Source: Hymenolepis diminuta (taxonomy: Eukaryota > Platyhelminthes > Cestoda > Cyclophyllidea > Hymenolepididae). From it: DNA of 64,000 nucleotides. Positions within the stretch are counted from its first letter, which is position 1; each line of letters starts with the position of its first letter. Both the position numbers and the translations under genes were made by a program. Of this stretch, positions 10,077-25,000 are shown one piece after another. The notes below the pieces were generated by a model that was given only the letters and a program-made list of their open reading frames with translations, did not search any database and was not told the origin of the DNA. The stretch lies in the NCBI GenBank assembly GCA_900708905.1, contig CAADRB010000026.1, positions 2,360,594-2,424,593 on the forward strand, read 5' to 3'.

Positions 10077-13000
10077 CTAAAATTTAGATAAACCAAAGAA
10101 TTATAACCAGTTTCATTTAACTAGCTTAAAAAGTCTGATTGCCATACAGATCTATTCGTAACCGCAAAATATGGTGTCAACTAGCCAATAGGCACGTCGA
10201 TTAGGTAAAGTGAAGTACAGAAAAGATTTATTTAAAATTATTTATAATGTTGAGCGCTATTATCGTATTTTGCGTATAACTTAAGCGTTGACATGAAAAA
10301 TAGACTTCGATTCTGACATTTACCGGAAGCTACTAACGATAATCACATAAATGGCGAACTTCCAAACGGACAACCGACTTTCAACTTTTCTAACTATTTA
10401 CCGTGACCTAGCCATCTCTCTATGATCAGACTACCATTATTTGGTCACCTGATAAAAATAATTCTAAGCCTGTTTAATGCTTTTAAACGTAGCACATAAC
10501 TGTCAGTTTGTCAATCTCCAACAGTAAGTAGTAAGTCAAAGATCGCTAACATTATTTGATGATGATTCCCATTAGTAGAAGAAGATTAAAAGAGAAAAGC
10601 AAATAAGCCTTACACTCTCTGCTCTCATCTGCCGAACTAGATTATCTCTATCCTCAATTCCTTTTCGTTGTTCATCCAAGACACGATTCAAATTCGCCAC
10701 TTCCTCCTCGTATCTTCGCAACTGCACCTGCAGAGCTTCCAATTTACGGACGTGCTTTTCTTGCTTTAATAGAAAGGGATTGTATTTTGAAAATAAACTT
10801 GGAGGTCGTTTAAAGAACTTAACTTCTACGTTTTATTTAAAGAATTCAAACTCAAAAAGAGAAACTCACACATTCCTTTTCCAATTTCGCAATGACGACG
10901 TCTCGTTTATCTAATTCTTTCTTCAAAATATCCACTTCTTGCTTCAAGTTGTGATTGGCAGACTGAAATTTGAAAGGAGAATTTGATATTAAGGTGACAG
11001 AAACACGTAACTAGTTAAAAATAGCAGTAGTATTTTCGACCCAATTTTCACCTGACTAAGTCAGGTGACTTTTACGGCATTACCGTAAAGTTTCAGCCAT
11101 ACTAACACATCACTAGCCTTTAATTTTCATTTTTTGAAGTGCTTTTCGTCGTGTTTAAGATAGTCTCTCGAATTGGTAGTCCTTTCCCACATTCACTTTT
11201 TATCGAACCCGAAATAAATTCCAAAGCCGTCTATAATAAATTTGGTGCATTCAATTTCAAATCACAACACATTTTAAACTTAACGAAACGCTCTTATTCA
11301 ATCCCTCTTCTGATCTCTAACTTACCGTATATCAGAGCTATAGTCTAACCGTCTCCAGGGTATTCGGTTTGGGGTTTAATTTTGTTTGATCTCATTGGGC
11401 AGTGAAAATGATCTAGCGCATGTCGGGACATTCTTAAACTTTTGCTTTATCCTGTAATTGAAATATACAAAAGAACACAGTCGTAAGACCGGTTGTGAGC
11501 ATGGTTTCAAGATTTGCAGTATGCTGTAAATTGTCCCTGTGTAATTTATCGTACGAAAATTCTAGACATAGTGGAAGCACGTGACTTAAGTTTACAGAGG
11601 TTACTACAATGGTAAGATATGCGTTCTTGAAGAAATCACATGCCAGTATTACCTAGATAATTAAAGTACGGCACGACTCTACTCCCGAAAATTATTTCTT
11701 TATTAATTTTCTTTCGAAGCCTCATGTTCTATGTGCTACACAAAAATATCTTGAGATTACAAAACAAACAATTTCTACTATTTCCTATGGCGTAAGATTT
11801 AGAACAATTATTCTACTAGAGCACAGGCAATCTGTTCCACCCCTTTTGCCTAAAAAGTAATTATACCGTCGATCGTTGAGTTATACACAGCTCAGTTGCG
11901 ACGCAACTCATCTGCCTGGATTGCATAATCTTACATTGCTTTCGCCCGCCTTACATTTCACGCGAACGTTTCCTTTAATTCTTTCCCTCGTTTTTTTTCC
12001 CCTATTACCTCCTCCATTTTAATTACCATTTAAAATTAGACCTTTTATTTGCACCAAAATTTTCTCATTTTGATTATCTACTGGCAGCCGTTAAGATTTA
12101 TTATTATTCCCTAAGTAATACAAAAAAATACAATTTTGATTGCGGAAAACAAGTGAAATTGGTTAACAGAAGATTCAGTTAATAGTAAATGGGAGAGCGG
12201 GAGGATTTCGAGGGTAATGTTAAGGTCTCAAAGAGTCTGACTATTTGATATTTGGATTTGGACTGTACAATATTCACTAAGTGGGTCCCTCACGTTTCAA
12301 AATTTCTATTTCATGATTCAGTCCCTGAATTGCATTAAATATTTTTCTGCGATAACTAGTGCTTATGGACCGTTTTTCAGTCATGATGATCAGTCTTGTC
12401 AATTCAATTCATTACCTACCTAGTCTACTTGTTGAAAAGACAAAGTGATATTCACCATCTTACAATCTAAGCATAGCAGAAATGGTATAGCTAAAAACTT
12501 TCAGTTGTCAGGCCCCAGTAAACCGTTAGGAATAACCTTTAATTTCGGGTGAGAATTCAGCTTATCATAGTAGGGATCCTTCATCATCAATCTGTTCCGA
12601 TTCCGTTGCATGAAAAATTTTAAAATCGAATTTTTTGTTACATTCGGCATATTTTTTCAAAGCCTATTTTATTTATTTACTAATATTTAAGTGCGTATTC
12701 ATTAATCATTACTTGCCGTCCACGTGATAACACTATATTTGCGCGATCTGTCACAATCGTACGGTTTATACGAGTTGTGGTGCAAATAAGTCATTCCACT
12801 CTTATTATTATAGCAATTTACAGCACTGATTTGTATTAGCGCAAATCTTAGATTATACCACCGTAAAACAGGGTAGCTCTAAATATGGCAGTGGCGACAC
12901 CGCCCAATGTTTTAAACTTTTTCCATTCAGTTTGTGAAATACGCAACTGCGAAAATGCAAAAGAACATTCTATTTGATGGAGAACAGTAATTGGACATGC

Positions 13001-16000
13001 CAATTAGTAGTAGAAACTCCATCCATTTGAATGGCCGAATCCGATCCACATTCCTGACAAATTTGACCAAATGTCTCTTATCTAAAGTGTATGGTGTTTG
13101 TCGTATTTTCCGCAACTAATATTGAACAGCCGTAAACGACATATATGACAGTCGAATCACTCACCTCATCAAAGGTCGGACTCCTGGGTTGAGCTTGACC
13201 TGCCTCTTTCAGGGCCATCTTCAAATCCTGGTTTTCTTGTGAAAGTCGATTAATTATCGTCAGATGTTCCTGTTTCTATAAAACGACAAACATTTTCGTT
13301 TCCGTATTATGCTGATAAACTCAAAATTTAAGTGTCTGACTTACACAGACTTCTTCAGCGGTTTGGGCACGCTCAACCTCGGTTTTATAGACTTTTATCT
13401 TAGTCATAAGGTCACTTTCCAATTGTTGCGCCCTCTGTTGAAGCATTTCCTTTTCATCGATTGCTGTTTTAAGATCGTCTTTGAGAGCGGCAATTGTCTC
13501 GCTGTCACGCTGGCTCTGCTCCGAGTTGGCTGCTGACTGTTCAGTGGCCCATGAGGCGGCTTTTCTTTGTGCATTCTCCGCTTCCGCTGTTGCTTGTTGA
13601 GCCGACAGTTTCGCAGCTGCCAATTGCTGTGATAATCGCTCTATCACTTGTGATTGGTCATTTGACTCCTTTAATGATTGGTTGAGCTTCTGTGTCAGCT
13701 GATTGAACTGCAATTTTGAAAAGGATGAGAGAAGAAGCCAAATAATTTACATCCGGTCTGTTGGAATTTTAAAGAACAGCTTAAGGTGACTAACCTGATT
13801 TTCGCGGAGGCTTAACTCTTTCTTCACGGTCTCTAGCTCGTAGCTTAAGCGCTGCTGCTGATTCCTTTCAAAGGCAACTTGATCTTGCTATAATTAAAAT
13901 ACATGTCTATTACTCACTTAGATAGGAATATAGCAAATAATTATGATAATATTAACAAACCTGAGAGGTCAGTGATTCCACCTGTTGATTAACCTGCATG
14001 AGTTTCTGTTCATACTCTCTGCAGTTATCCTGGGCTGACGATAACTGATTTGTTAGTTGCTCAACCTGTAAGATAATAAATTAATTTCATGAATCGGAAA
14101 TAAATGCATAAGTTAAATAAAGTGCGTCACAAATTCTTACCAAAGTGTCTTTAGCCAAAACCTGTTTGTTCAGATTTTCTAATTGCTTACAAAGTTCTTC
14201 CTGTTGTTGCTTGTATTTCTCAGTCTCCAAATTGACCTTTCTTGTCTAGAGGGAGGGGGAAGTTAAATTAAGATATATAAGGTGATATTAAGATCTAGAT
14301 AAAATCTGTGTTTCATTTCATTTTCTGCATCATTAATAACAGCAGTATCAGATATTCATCTTAAGTTTTTGTGCCTATGTCTATAAAGGTGTTCAAAACA
14401 TTTAAGGATAAAAATTCTTAAATTATATAAATAGTCATTAGATGGTGAGAAGGCAAAAACTAAATTCCTCCATATTGCAAAATAAGCTTTCAGAAGAAAT
14501 TTAATTGTCATAAAACTGAGTGTGGCTTCCGAACTACTTCAGATGTTATAATATTAATCAAATTAATCTTTATTAATTCCTAACTGATATAACGGTAGCA
14601 CTTATATAATTTAGGCTGCACTCTGAAATGTTCTATGATAACGGTACATCACACCCAGGAGGAAGAACAGAGAGCATTTGTACTTAACCGAAGTTTTTCT
14701 TTATCACCTTTTATGAACGTATATCTGTTTATATGCAACTTGGAAATAGAGTGATGGTTAACTGACTGGTTAACAAGTACTGTAGGAATGGGAAAAATTT
14801 TTTTCCAGGTAAAGACCTGGGAGAACAGTAATTGGAAAATCTATTTTCCGAGACACGATTTCTGTTCACAGGTTGTCATACATTCTGCTCATTAGCCGAA
14901 CAGGAGAGGATTGAATAAACTGTGGTAGCGGGTAGGGAAATTGTTTGTGTTTCCCGGTTGGTTAACATTACTAAGTGATTCATGCAATGGATATCTGGAA
15001 GGGGAGGAAAGGATGAAGTATAGTCCAATGGCTAAGCGTACACAGAAGTACGACATCAAAACGAGAAAAATCTGTCGTGTCCAGCTAATTGAGATGGCCA
15101 TAATATTAAGCTCAGAGTCAGTTAACTATCAACTCTGATATAATTAAAGCCAGAATGGTGACTGAATGCTTATATCGGTACAAAAATAGACTGCCTCAGG
15201 TTTATGGGACATCCCCTTATGACTGTTTGGGCAAAAAGGATCCTTCATTTAAGACGGGGCAGAACAAGCTAAATGAAGGAGAGGTTGTAAATGAGTGACA
15301 TTTCAAATTTAGAGATCGTACTATTTATGATGAATGAGGAGTGCAGCTGCTACTGTAAGTTTACCTTAATATAAGCTTCATGATATTATTCTCTTAATAA
15401 AAACCTAAAGAGAATGAACCAGGGTTCGAATCCACAGCATTTACTCATCCAAATGCTCTCAAAAACCTTCTACATGCTTGTGCGCAATAATTTGATCCTT
15501 AAAATCTCAAAACAAACAGCATGACTATAATTTTATAACGAAAACCGTGAAAGTAAAATACGTTTAAGCGTAATTTAACCATTTTCACAAAATTAGTGGC
15601 GACTGGAACTGAGTTAAGTTGTGCTGTATATACTTCACGCTACCTTAGAGGTCACTTGAGGACATTTCTGTCTCTATCTTAAGAAAATATTTGCTGGCCT
15701 ACTTAGTAAACTGGAAGCGCGAATCAGGAAAAGGGTAAATAAAATGCTAAAGGAATATCTAAACTTTTCATTTTAGCTACTCACAGAATCTTCTTTGATC
15801 TTGCGCAAGCTTTCCTCGGACGCCTGCAGGAGTTCTTGTGTATGCTGCAGAGTTTCTCGAAGATCAGAGGCCTCACGCTTAGCAAACTCAACTTCTTGCT
15901 TGAATTGTCGAGCAGAACGTTGGGCACTATCTAACTGACTCTTCATGGCTTCATGCTCAGTGTGTAGACGATCTAGCTCACGAGACAGTTGTCCTCCAGT

Positions 16001-19000
16001 CATTATAGCACCAGTTGATGTGTACATCATATCAGAGTAGCCGGCGGCTACTGAAGCTGGACGGCCCAGAATATTACTTCCAGTTGTACCGTATGAACGC
16101 ATTCCACCACTCGTTTGCTGAAGCTGTAACAAGAAATCAAATCGTTTTATACGGAAAACGTTCTAAACCACTACAATTATTGCATCTAATTTACCTGCTC
16201 CAGTCTACTCTGCAGATTATCCCTCTGGTTTGCAATTGAATCACAGTTCAATTGGGTCTCCCTCAGCTGTCGAGTTATCTCTTGAATCCGACTAGAGAAG
16301 TGTTGAATCTCCCTCTGCAAATGTTCCCTTTCAGCAGTCATCTCGCTGATATTCTGCCTGAGAGTAGTGATCTGCTCATGTAGTGCTTGCTGTAAATGAA
16401 GGATGAAAAGAATATGAAAATAGATATCAAATTAATTATTTAGCGTAATAAAATTTTGTGACTGTTATTGAACATCAAGTAGTGTTACGATTGCAAGATA
16501 TACTATCAAAATGTTTTGTGACGTCACCTTCATCGGCGCTAGGACACTCATGTCCAGTCATCTCCTATTGGACTATCTGTCTCATATGTCCCGGTCTAAA
16601 TCATAAAAAGGCCCTAAAGAATCGAAATGTACCTCATGAACTATCCAAATCAATCAGCTAACAAAACTATCATTCATTTATCAGAAAGCTATGGGTTATC
16701 ATATTAGCAATCTAGATTACCCGAAAGGTAGCTTTGTTCTTTCGTAGTATGGATAAAAATTCACGTTCTTCTTGTATTACGTGTTGCATTGTTAATAGAG
16801 CTATTCCTATTAAGGAAAAGGTAAACGGATCTGAATATCCTGTACATCATACCATTACTGAACGATAGTATGGAATTCCAAAATAGCCAGCACAAAGAAA
16901 AGATTAAACGTGACTCGGTCAACAATATAAATATTTTAGGGCGGAATATTTCAGGCATTGTTATTAAGTTGTATTTATAGAATGACAATTATTTAAAAAG
17001 GTATGCAGGAATATGCTAAATATTTGCATAGATACATAACACAAGGGTTAAATAAGGCAGTTGATTTCTCCAAGCTTATATTATTTAGAAATAATTTTGA
17101 TGAGACAATTACAATGGACCACACATGCTCAGTTATCTGTTGGCCTTTATTCGCCTACTCAAGTTAAGGAACTTAGTTTTATTGACCCAAAGCCGAAATC
17201 TATTCATACTCTTCTCTTCAACCTATCTCTGCTCTGAGAATACGGCTTTAGTTAATCATCAATCGCTAGCCTCCCTTCTTTGCCTTATGTCTGTAATTAG
17301 AGACGTCAAATTCTCACGATATTAATATCTTATGACCTTCCAAACATATTCACAAAATATTTACATTCAAGTTAATAAAAGCAGTTAAACCTCGTATGGG
17401 TGTGATTGTTTTGACAAACGGTGTTTCTCCGAATACAACATTCATAAAACTGTCAGATGAAGTAAAATTTGGTGTTTATCAAACTGTAATTCTCTATTTA
17501 ACCTGCTGATTTTAGCGCAAACGAAAAAAATGAGAAAACAAAACGCGTCCTATTCAGGAAGTTTTACTTAACTCTGGAGTTGTTTTTTTTCTGACACTCA
17601 TTTTCAGACATAAATAAGACGTGTAACTTCGTGGTTTGTATGACTTTATTTATTGCCAAAAAATTTTTTCGAAACCGTCAAACAATTTCGTTTTATTTTT
17701 CTGAAATTCCTTATATCCTGCTTTTCATATGTAAGATAAATTACAATTACCCTTTCAATTAGATGTTTCTGTTGAGACTCTAGAATAGTTGATTCATTGC
17801 GGGCTTGTAAGATACGATTTTGGTCATTGGCGGCGTCTAACGCTTGTTGGAGCCGTTGAAGGTTCAGCTTCAGTTCAGCAACAAATGCATCCTTGTCATT
17901 CTCAGCAGAACTAGCAAGTCGAGTTAGAGCGGTGTTACGTTCTACTTGCTCTGTTAACTGCCGAATCTGAAAATAAGTTAAGAAACATAAAATGATATTT
18001 TCAAACTTAGTCTAATTGTGTTAGGTTTGAGTATTATTCACTGCTTACCTGCGATTCCTTCCTCTCAATCTCATTTTTAAGTTGCTTCATCAACAGGGTC
18101 TGGTCCTCTTTGTCGATTGATTTTTGTGAGAAATCTGCCTAAAATTCAGAAAAAAATATTTCATTGAAGAGATTTTGAGACTGGAAGGCAGAGAAATAAT
18201 TAAGACACCTACGGATTGTTTAGTGGACGCGGAACTTTCAAGCTTAATTCGTTTCTTCATCTCTTCCTCATACGATTTGTTGAGATTTTCTCTCTCGTAG
18301 TTGAGATGATCGACCTATTAAGCGAAATTACATGAGAAACAAGAAAAAAGCAATAAAGCTATGATGGTTCCCCATTTTCCCCAAGTACATGAATTCAAAC
18401 AAGAAGTCTAATTTTTATCACTAAATGGGAAGTTAACAAACCTGGATTTGCAAATCTTCAATACGTTTCTTGAGTGAATGCAGCTCATCTTCCAGTTCCA
18501 TATTTCGTTTCCTTAGGCTTTCTGCTTCAGCAGATAGAATTGCAGCTGGCTTTTCAGTGGCACTCTAAAATTAAAGGACATGAATACGTGAAACCTTTAT
18601 TATTACTAAGCTAATAGGTTTAATCAAATCTATGAAAGAAATTTACCCTCATAAATCGCGGCGTAGGGGAACTTGAAATAGGAGATATTGTCTGTTCTCC
18701 TCTATCTAAGAGTCTCTGACGCAGAATATCAATATGGCTTTCCATCTCATGATTGCGTTTTCTAAGACCATGAATTTCATCCAGGAAGTTATGCTGTCCA
18801 AAGAAGAGTCATAGTCAACTATTACGTCTTAACGATATAAATACAAAAAATGCCGCTCACGTTTTCAGTCTCTAATTTCCTCAGTCTTTGTTCTCGCTCT
18901 TCGATTCGCTTTTGCATGATACTTGCCTTCGATTTACTATCATCAAGACTACTTTGTAATCGGCTGACTTCTTCTGACAGATTTTGCTAAATAAGAGATA

Positions 19001-22000
19001 AAAACAGCTCAGATATATAGACAATGCCCATTTAACGACAAGAATCAATTCTACTTACGTATTCCAGTTCTAGAACGCGTAGTTTTTCTGATTTTGTATT
19101 TAATTCATTGTTTATGTGTGTGCATTCCGTTTCGACCTCAGCAAGTCGGTCCTTTGTATACTCCAAATCGGATTTGGCCTTGTCCTTTATGTAAACATGT
19201 AAGCGTTATCGTAATAATAAATCATTGTGATTAATTGAAGGAATGTATTTAAACGCATAAGTGTTAAACGAACCAGATTGCCTTGAAGAGTCTTTAAATC
19301 GTGGTCCTTTTCATCAATAGTTAATTGAAGATGACTTAGGCGACTTGATTGTTCATGTTGTGAAGAACGCATTCGGGCAATTTCATCAGCCTGAAAAAAA
19401 ACATAATTTTGTTATAATAAACACGATAATACTGATATACTTCATACTCTAATGCTTTTTGATTGAACCCAACAACCCAATCCAAACGTCTCAAACAAAA
19501 CGAGAAAGAATAAAATTTAGGGGCTTAGAACAGTTAATCAGTTAATTTTGGTATCCCTTTTTTCCTTGTTCACTGACTTGGTGATTATTGGATTCTCATG
19601 CTCGTGTCTGAAAATGGAATCTCAATATCACTGCACTTTTCGCTGACAGCCAATCAGTTGTTGCATATCTTAATCAAAACTGGCAAACAAATGGAAACTA
19701 ACTTTTGATTCACAAGATCTAACCAACGTAATTTCGTAGAGTTAGTTAACAAATTGCACCAATTTTGTTCGATAAGAAATGAAATAGAAAACTATTTATC
19801 TCCTTAATAAAGGACCACAATTATATCCACAAGATGTCTTTCAAATATTTGTATACCATTAAATGAGACTAGAAGCCGACTGACAAATCGATTTTATCAA
19901 TGCTACTCACCGTTTTCGCCTATACTTGCTATTGGCCATAAGAAACAATAAATATTTATAAGTGGGCATGATCAATTTCACTACCCAATCACTTGAACAA
20001 TCAAATAGCCAACCCACTAAATTTTAAGCCCAATTTTCTTACGAATATAGGGACCTAATAATTGTAGTATGCTAAGACTTAGCTGCCTTGGAAGTTTAAA
20101 TGAAGTTCGTGTCCTTTAGATCCACCATCCTTTCTTAGACTCTACTGTTTCTTGTGTTTAGATGTCTCTTCGAGATTTAATTGATAATGAGATTATGAAG
20201 CGATACGAATATTACAAATGTTCACACTCGTGAAAAATTTTGCAGATAATCAACGCGGGTGCAATATCTTCTTTAGACAAGAAGTACTTTGCGCTAATTG
20301 ATATCTGCCTTTGAATATTTTTAAAAAAAACTCTTGGAAAAATAGACGCAATTCAGATAGGTACTACTTTAGGGAAGGGAAAACTTGCTAAGTTTTTGCC
20401 TTACATACTTTTATGAACTTTAACATGAGGTAGTAATGACATAGAAACGGTGATAGAATAATTGAAATAGAAGATAAGAAATGGAAGGAAGTGGTCTTGA
20501 AACCATTAAACTGAAAAATTTGTCTAGAGAGCAGAGTTAGATAGCGGAGAAAAACTGAGAAGCAGCTGAGAGATGTGTCATACTCAGAACTGAGTGATAG
20601 AGGTAGGACACGCGGTTAGACCCATAAACAATCGAGGGTGATTACATATTAACCTTCAATTGTCGAAATAACTTAATAGCCCAACTGGTTGTTAATAATT
20701 CAGAGTGATACAACATTCATTAAGGTTTATTGTTTATATTTAAATCAAAAGGAACAATTAAATTTATCTTAAACTGAACATAATCAAAACCAGATGGATT
20801 AATTTGAAAGGGAGTTTATGTTTCCATAATCTCTGTTTATGTTGTAGGTTAAATCCATTATGCATATAAACGTTTGTTTTCAGCAAAATATAAAAGTCAG
20901 TCCAGGTTCGATTAGGGGAGAAATGGATTTCAATTTTCTAAACAAAATTTTCTTTTAACCACTGGCTGGATCTATACATAAAATGTTTTTGCCAAATGTA
21001 AGATTAAGGAGTTTTCAATTAAATATCCTTTTACAATTTCAAAATTTTAATATTGGCCTTATGAATTTTAAGCACCAGTTTCTTACTTTCGTATGATATC
21101 ACTTTTAAGGCGTTCTAGCCAAGCCAAGGAAAGGCAATCTAGATCCAATTCAGTCCTATTTGAAATCAAATCCCATGCATTTCTTTTCAGTAGTATGACC
21201 TAATCTGAAAATTGTCATCTGTTATATTTTGCAATTAGCTGATTGTTGGTAATGTACATAATATGATAAAACCTCAACTTCTCTCTCCTCCCATTTTTTA
21301 ATGATAAATGAAAATCAGTTTGCTCAAACCCACTAATAAATGTTGAATCATCTCAGTTTAAATTATCATTGCATTTTGAAATATGAAAAGATGTACATTT
21401 TCGTCGTCGATTTCTGGTTCTTGGAATGCTGAGATCGGAGATTGTATTTTAAATTAACATTATGAAATAGAAATTTTATCTTGAATTCTTCCTCATTAAA
21501 AAACTCTAGTTCTATCTTCTCTGTTCGGTACACAAATACTTTAAGAACCGCCAAGTTATTGGCACACAGTCATTCGAGAACAAGAATTGCTCGAGATCAA
21601 CACTAAAGTGCATGTTAAACTCAGAGCTATTAATACAGACTCAAGGTCACGGGTTTTGTAATCAAGTCCCGAGTGGTTTAATCAGATGTAGATGAATGCT
21701 TGTGCGCCAGTGACGCAGTGATAAACGTCCAAATCTGTTAAGTCAAACGTGGCCAACCACAAAAGGTAATAAAGGGAAAGGGTAGAAATGCGAATTTCTC
21801 ATAAGAGCGGATCAAGAATACTTTCCATCTACTCTAATTAAGCGTTGTTGCTACTTACTGTAATAGGTCTGGGAATATAGATTCTAAAGTGTATAATTGA
21901 ATTAAACAACTGATCTTTGAAATGAGAAGTTACCTCAAATTTACTTTGTTTATTCCAGCTCTTGGCCTTAAAACAGTTTCGTCAAGGATTGGATAATGTA

Positions 22001-25000
22001 GTTATTAAATGAAGATATTTTCTTATTCTTCGCGAATTTATAAGTAATAACAGAATTGGAAAGCTTCCATCTTGATATGCAGACTATATTCACATCAGCG
22101 TTAACTTTTAACCAAACTGTAACCATACTCCCTGATTACACCAGATCATAATTAAACCGCTAGAGATTTTCCAGTTTTTCGGTAAAATATACATAAAAAA
22201 TGCTATAACGACGAGGAGACGACTCACGTGCTGAGATTGAACTTGACGCAATCTCTCGTCTTTGTAGACAATGTCGTCATGTTGAGCCTTGAGTTCGCTC
22301 TCCAGACTATGTATCTTCTTCTTGCAATTTGATGTCTCCTCACTGCGCCGTGACTGAAATCAAGGATGAAAGTTTATTAAGCTATGTACAAGCTCGCAAA
22401 TACCATCAATCAATTTCTCTTTAAGAAACCTCATAACCGAATGAATTGTACTTACTTAAAGTGGGTGCACCGTTCTGATATCAATACTTATGTTATTCTA
22501 TGAACATTTAGAACATTCAGCCAAAAAGGGACATTTGGTTTATTCTTCCCCCATTTAGTGGCGAAAATTTTTAACCGATTATCAATATGCGTTCGCATAT
22601 CTGGATGTCCCTTCATTAAATCTAAGTGTTCATGCTAATTCTCTCACTTGCCAAAACTACTCCGTAATTTTGTTCTATCAATTTCTCCTGGTACCTCGTA
22701 GTTGAACACCGCTGTTCAATCCCATTTCTCCTCACGTCATACCTTAATAAATTGAACCTTTAGTATTTTATTCCATTCCTTATTTAAAATGCGATTCTGT
22801 CTTTTAATAATTATCAACATTATTATATCTGGTTAAGAAGTAGATTATCAGAGTGGTCCTATCTATTTGTCTCCAGACTAATCAAAGGCCTCTCCTTGTT
22901 TTGTCTAGTAAGATTTTCATTAAGCTTTTTTAAACTATCTAGTGTTACCGGATGTTGTCGATAATATAATCGTGGGTTGCAGTGTGATATTGATAGTTGT
23001 ACTCTGTCAAATATTTTGGCTACAAATACTAAAACCGAGAGGGAAGGCAGAAGACCGATACCCAAAAAAACCAATTTTTGTTAAAATGCTTTAATAGAAA
23101 TAGACCAATAGTTGACCCTTTGGTTAATTGATTATGAAGCATTTAAAATGTTCGATTTCCGGGATTGATTGATGAAAACCAGTGTACGAGGAATACCGAG
23201 AATAGTCCCTTCGACTTCCTAACACTACCTCGCTTCAAATTCATCAAATAAGGAAGGAAACAGGATAGTATGACTAAGCGCTTATGTGTATTCAGGTTAT
23301 GCATCAACCTATTGACTGCATAACCTTTCCATCTATCACATACATATTTAAATTCTTTTCTCAATAATTAGATTTAAATAATACTGATATCCACCCGTCA
23401 CAACATCTTATAGCATCTCAAGATGTCTGCCCACGATGTAGGGCTACTATGAGGAAATTATTATGGATATATACAACCCGGTGGTCTAAGACTGAAGAGT
23501 CCCCGGAATGAATGCGTTAAGTGAGTTTGCTCCAAGTAGGATGTCTATGTTAATAAACATAAATCTACTTTGTGGAATGATTTATGATATTTTTTACAAC
23601 GTAAAGCAATTAATTATTTGTGAAAATATGCAGGGCATTAGAATTTAGAATTTTCTACCATTTTTCCAATGGCCAGAGTGATCTCGTTAAAATTTGGTAT
23701 CACAATACCGTAATGGTTCAATAGATGTGACCTTGTCAAAGAATACAAAACAAATCTCAAACATTTGCATTTTATGGGTGAAGTTGGAGCCTCATAATTT
23801 TAAAAATATTAATGGATTGTTTTCATAAAAAAATTAAGATTTGAGAATTGTACACTAGAATAAAGGTGATTGAGGGGCAAATCCTCATTTTAAATAAATA
23901 AATAATTTATCCACTTTTTATATGAAATAAACACGCATAACCAAGATTTTATTTGAGAATCAAATAAACGCGCAATTTCTTAAACTGCTCAGCTCTCTAT
24001 TACATAACCAGTGGCCTTGACCTCCATTAAACAGTTATCGACTTCAGTCGCATCCATCTGAGCAAGTATATCGTATTTTGCCAATATCAGCTTTAATTTC
24101 GAAGAAACGATTTCTGTACTTCACTGCTTTTTGCTAATCTGGCACATTCTTGGCCATTTGAACGCCAAGATATTTTTGATTGAAAGGTACTTTTCAGTCA
24201 CGCTACAACTTTCTTAGGATTTTAGGTATTAATCATCTACTTTCACCTGAAGCAGGTTTTAAACATTATCTCTTAACCATACTGAAACTTACCAGTTCTG
24301 TTTCCTGCTGCTCTAATTTGGCTTCACGCTCTTGTAAGGTCTTGTGGAGATAGTTTACGCGATGATTTAATTCTTCGGTCTCCTTTGTAAGTCGCTTAAT
24401 TTCGAATACATGCTTCTTTTCCTAAAAAAGGAATTTACAGAACCGCAAATTAAATAGGTGAGATTTGATATTTTATTAATATTTGGGTAACAATTTACCT
24501 CAGCTATCATCATTAATGAGTGGTCTCGTTTACCCAAACTCCAAATTTTCTCTGAGTTAAGTCAACAAGAATTCATAAATATCAGAGGAATCACGGAAAA
24601 TTTACCCCAAGCAAATTTCTTTAAGATCATTTTTAATTACTATTTTTATTTCAACTATTCATCTGCGATTCTTTCTATCTACACTATCACACATTTTCGT
24701 TCTTTTTAGCGGCTTTATTCATCATTACGTCATTGGAAGATGAGTTTTTAATGTTTTAATCTTCTACTTTAGTAAGTTTTGAAGTGGTAATCAATAAAAT
24801 GCATAATTATTGGTGATTTCGAAAGTGAATACAGTGAGCTGGACATAGGTCTTTATGACTAAACGCTAAATATATCTTAAATCGGAAGTCTGAAATTCTC
24901 TTCAGGTCAAGGGAGTTAACATGCCACACTTCAATGCAAAGGGATATTTTCCCTACCCACTAATCAAAATGACCACCGAAATCAGATGATCATAAGGTTG

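Noticed and set aside
15415..15440. GGTTCGAATCC, a perfect tRNA B-box, as a possible tRNA gene
   Set aside because: No A-box at the right distance and no acceptor or anticodon stem can be formed; at most a SINE head remnant.
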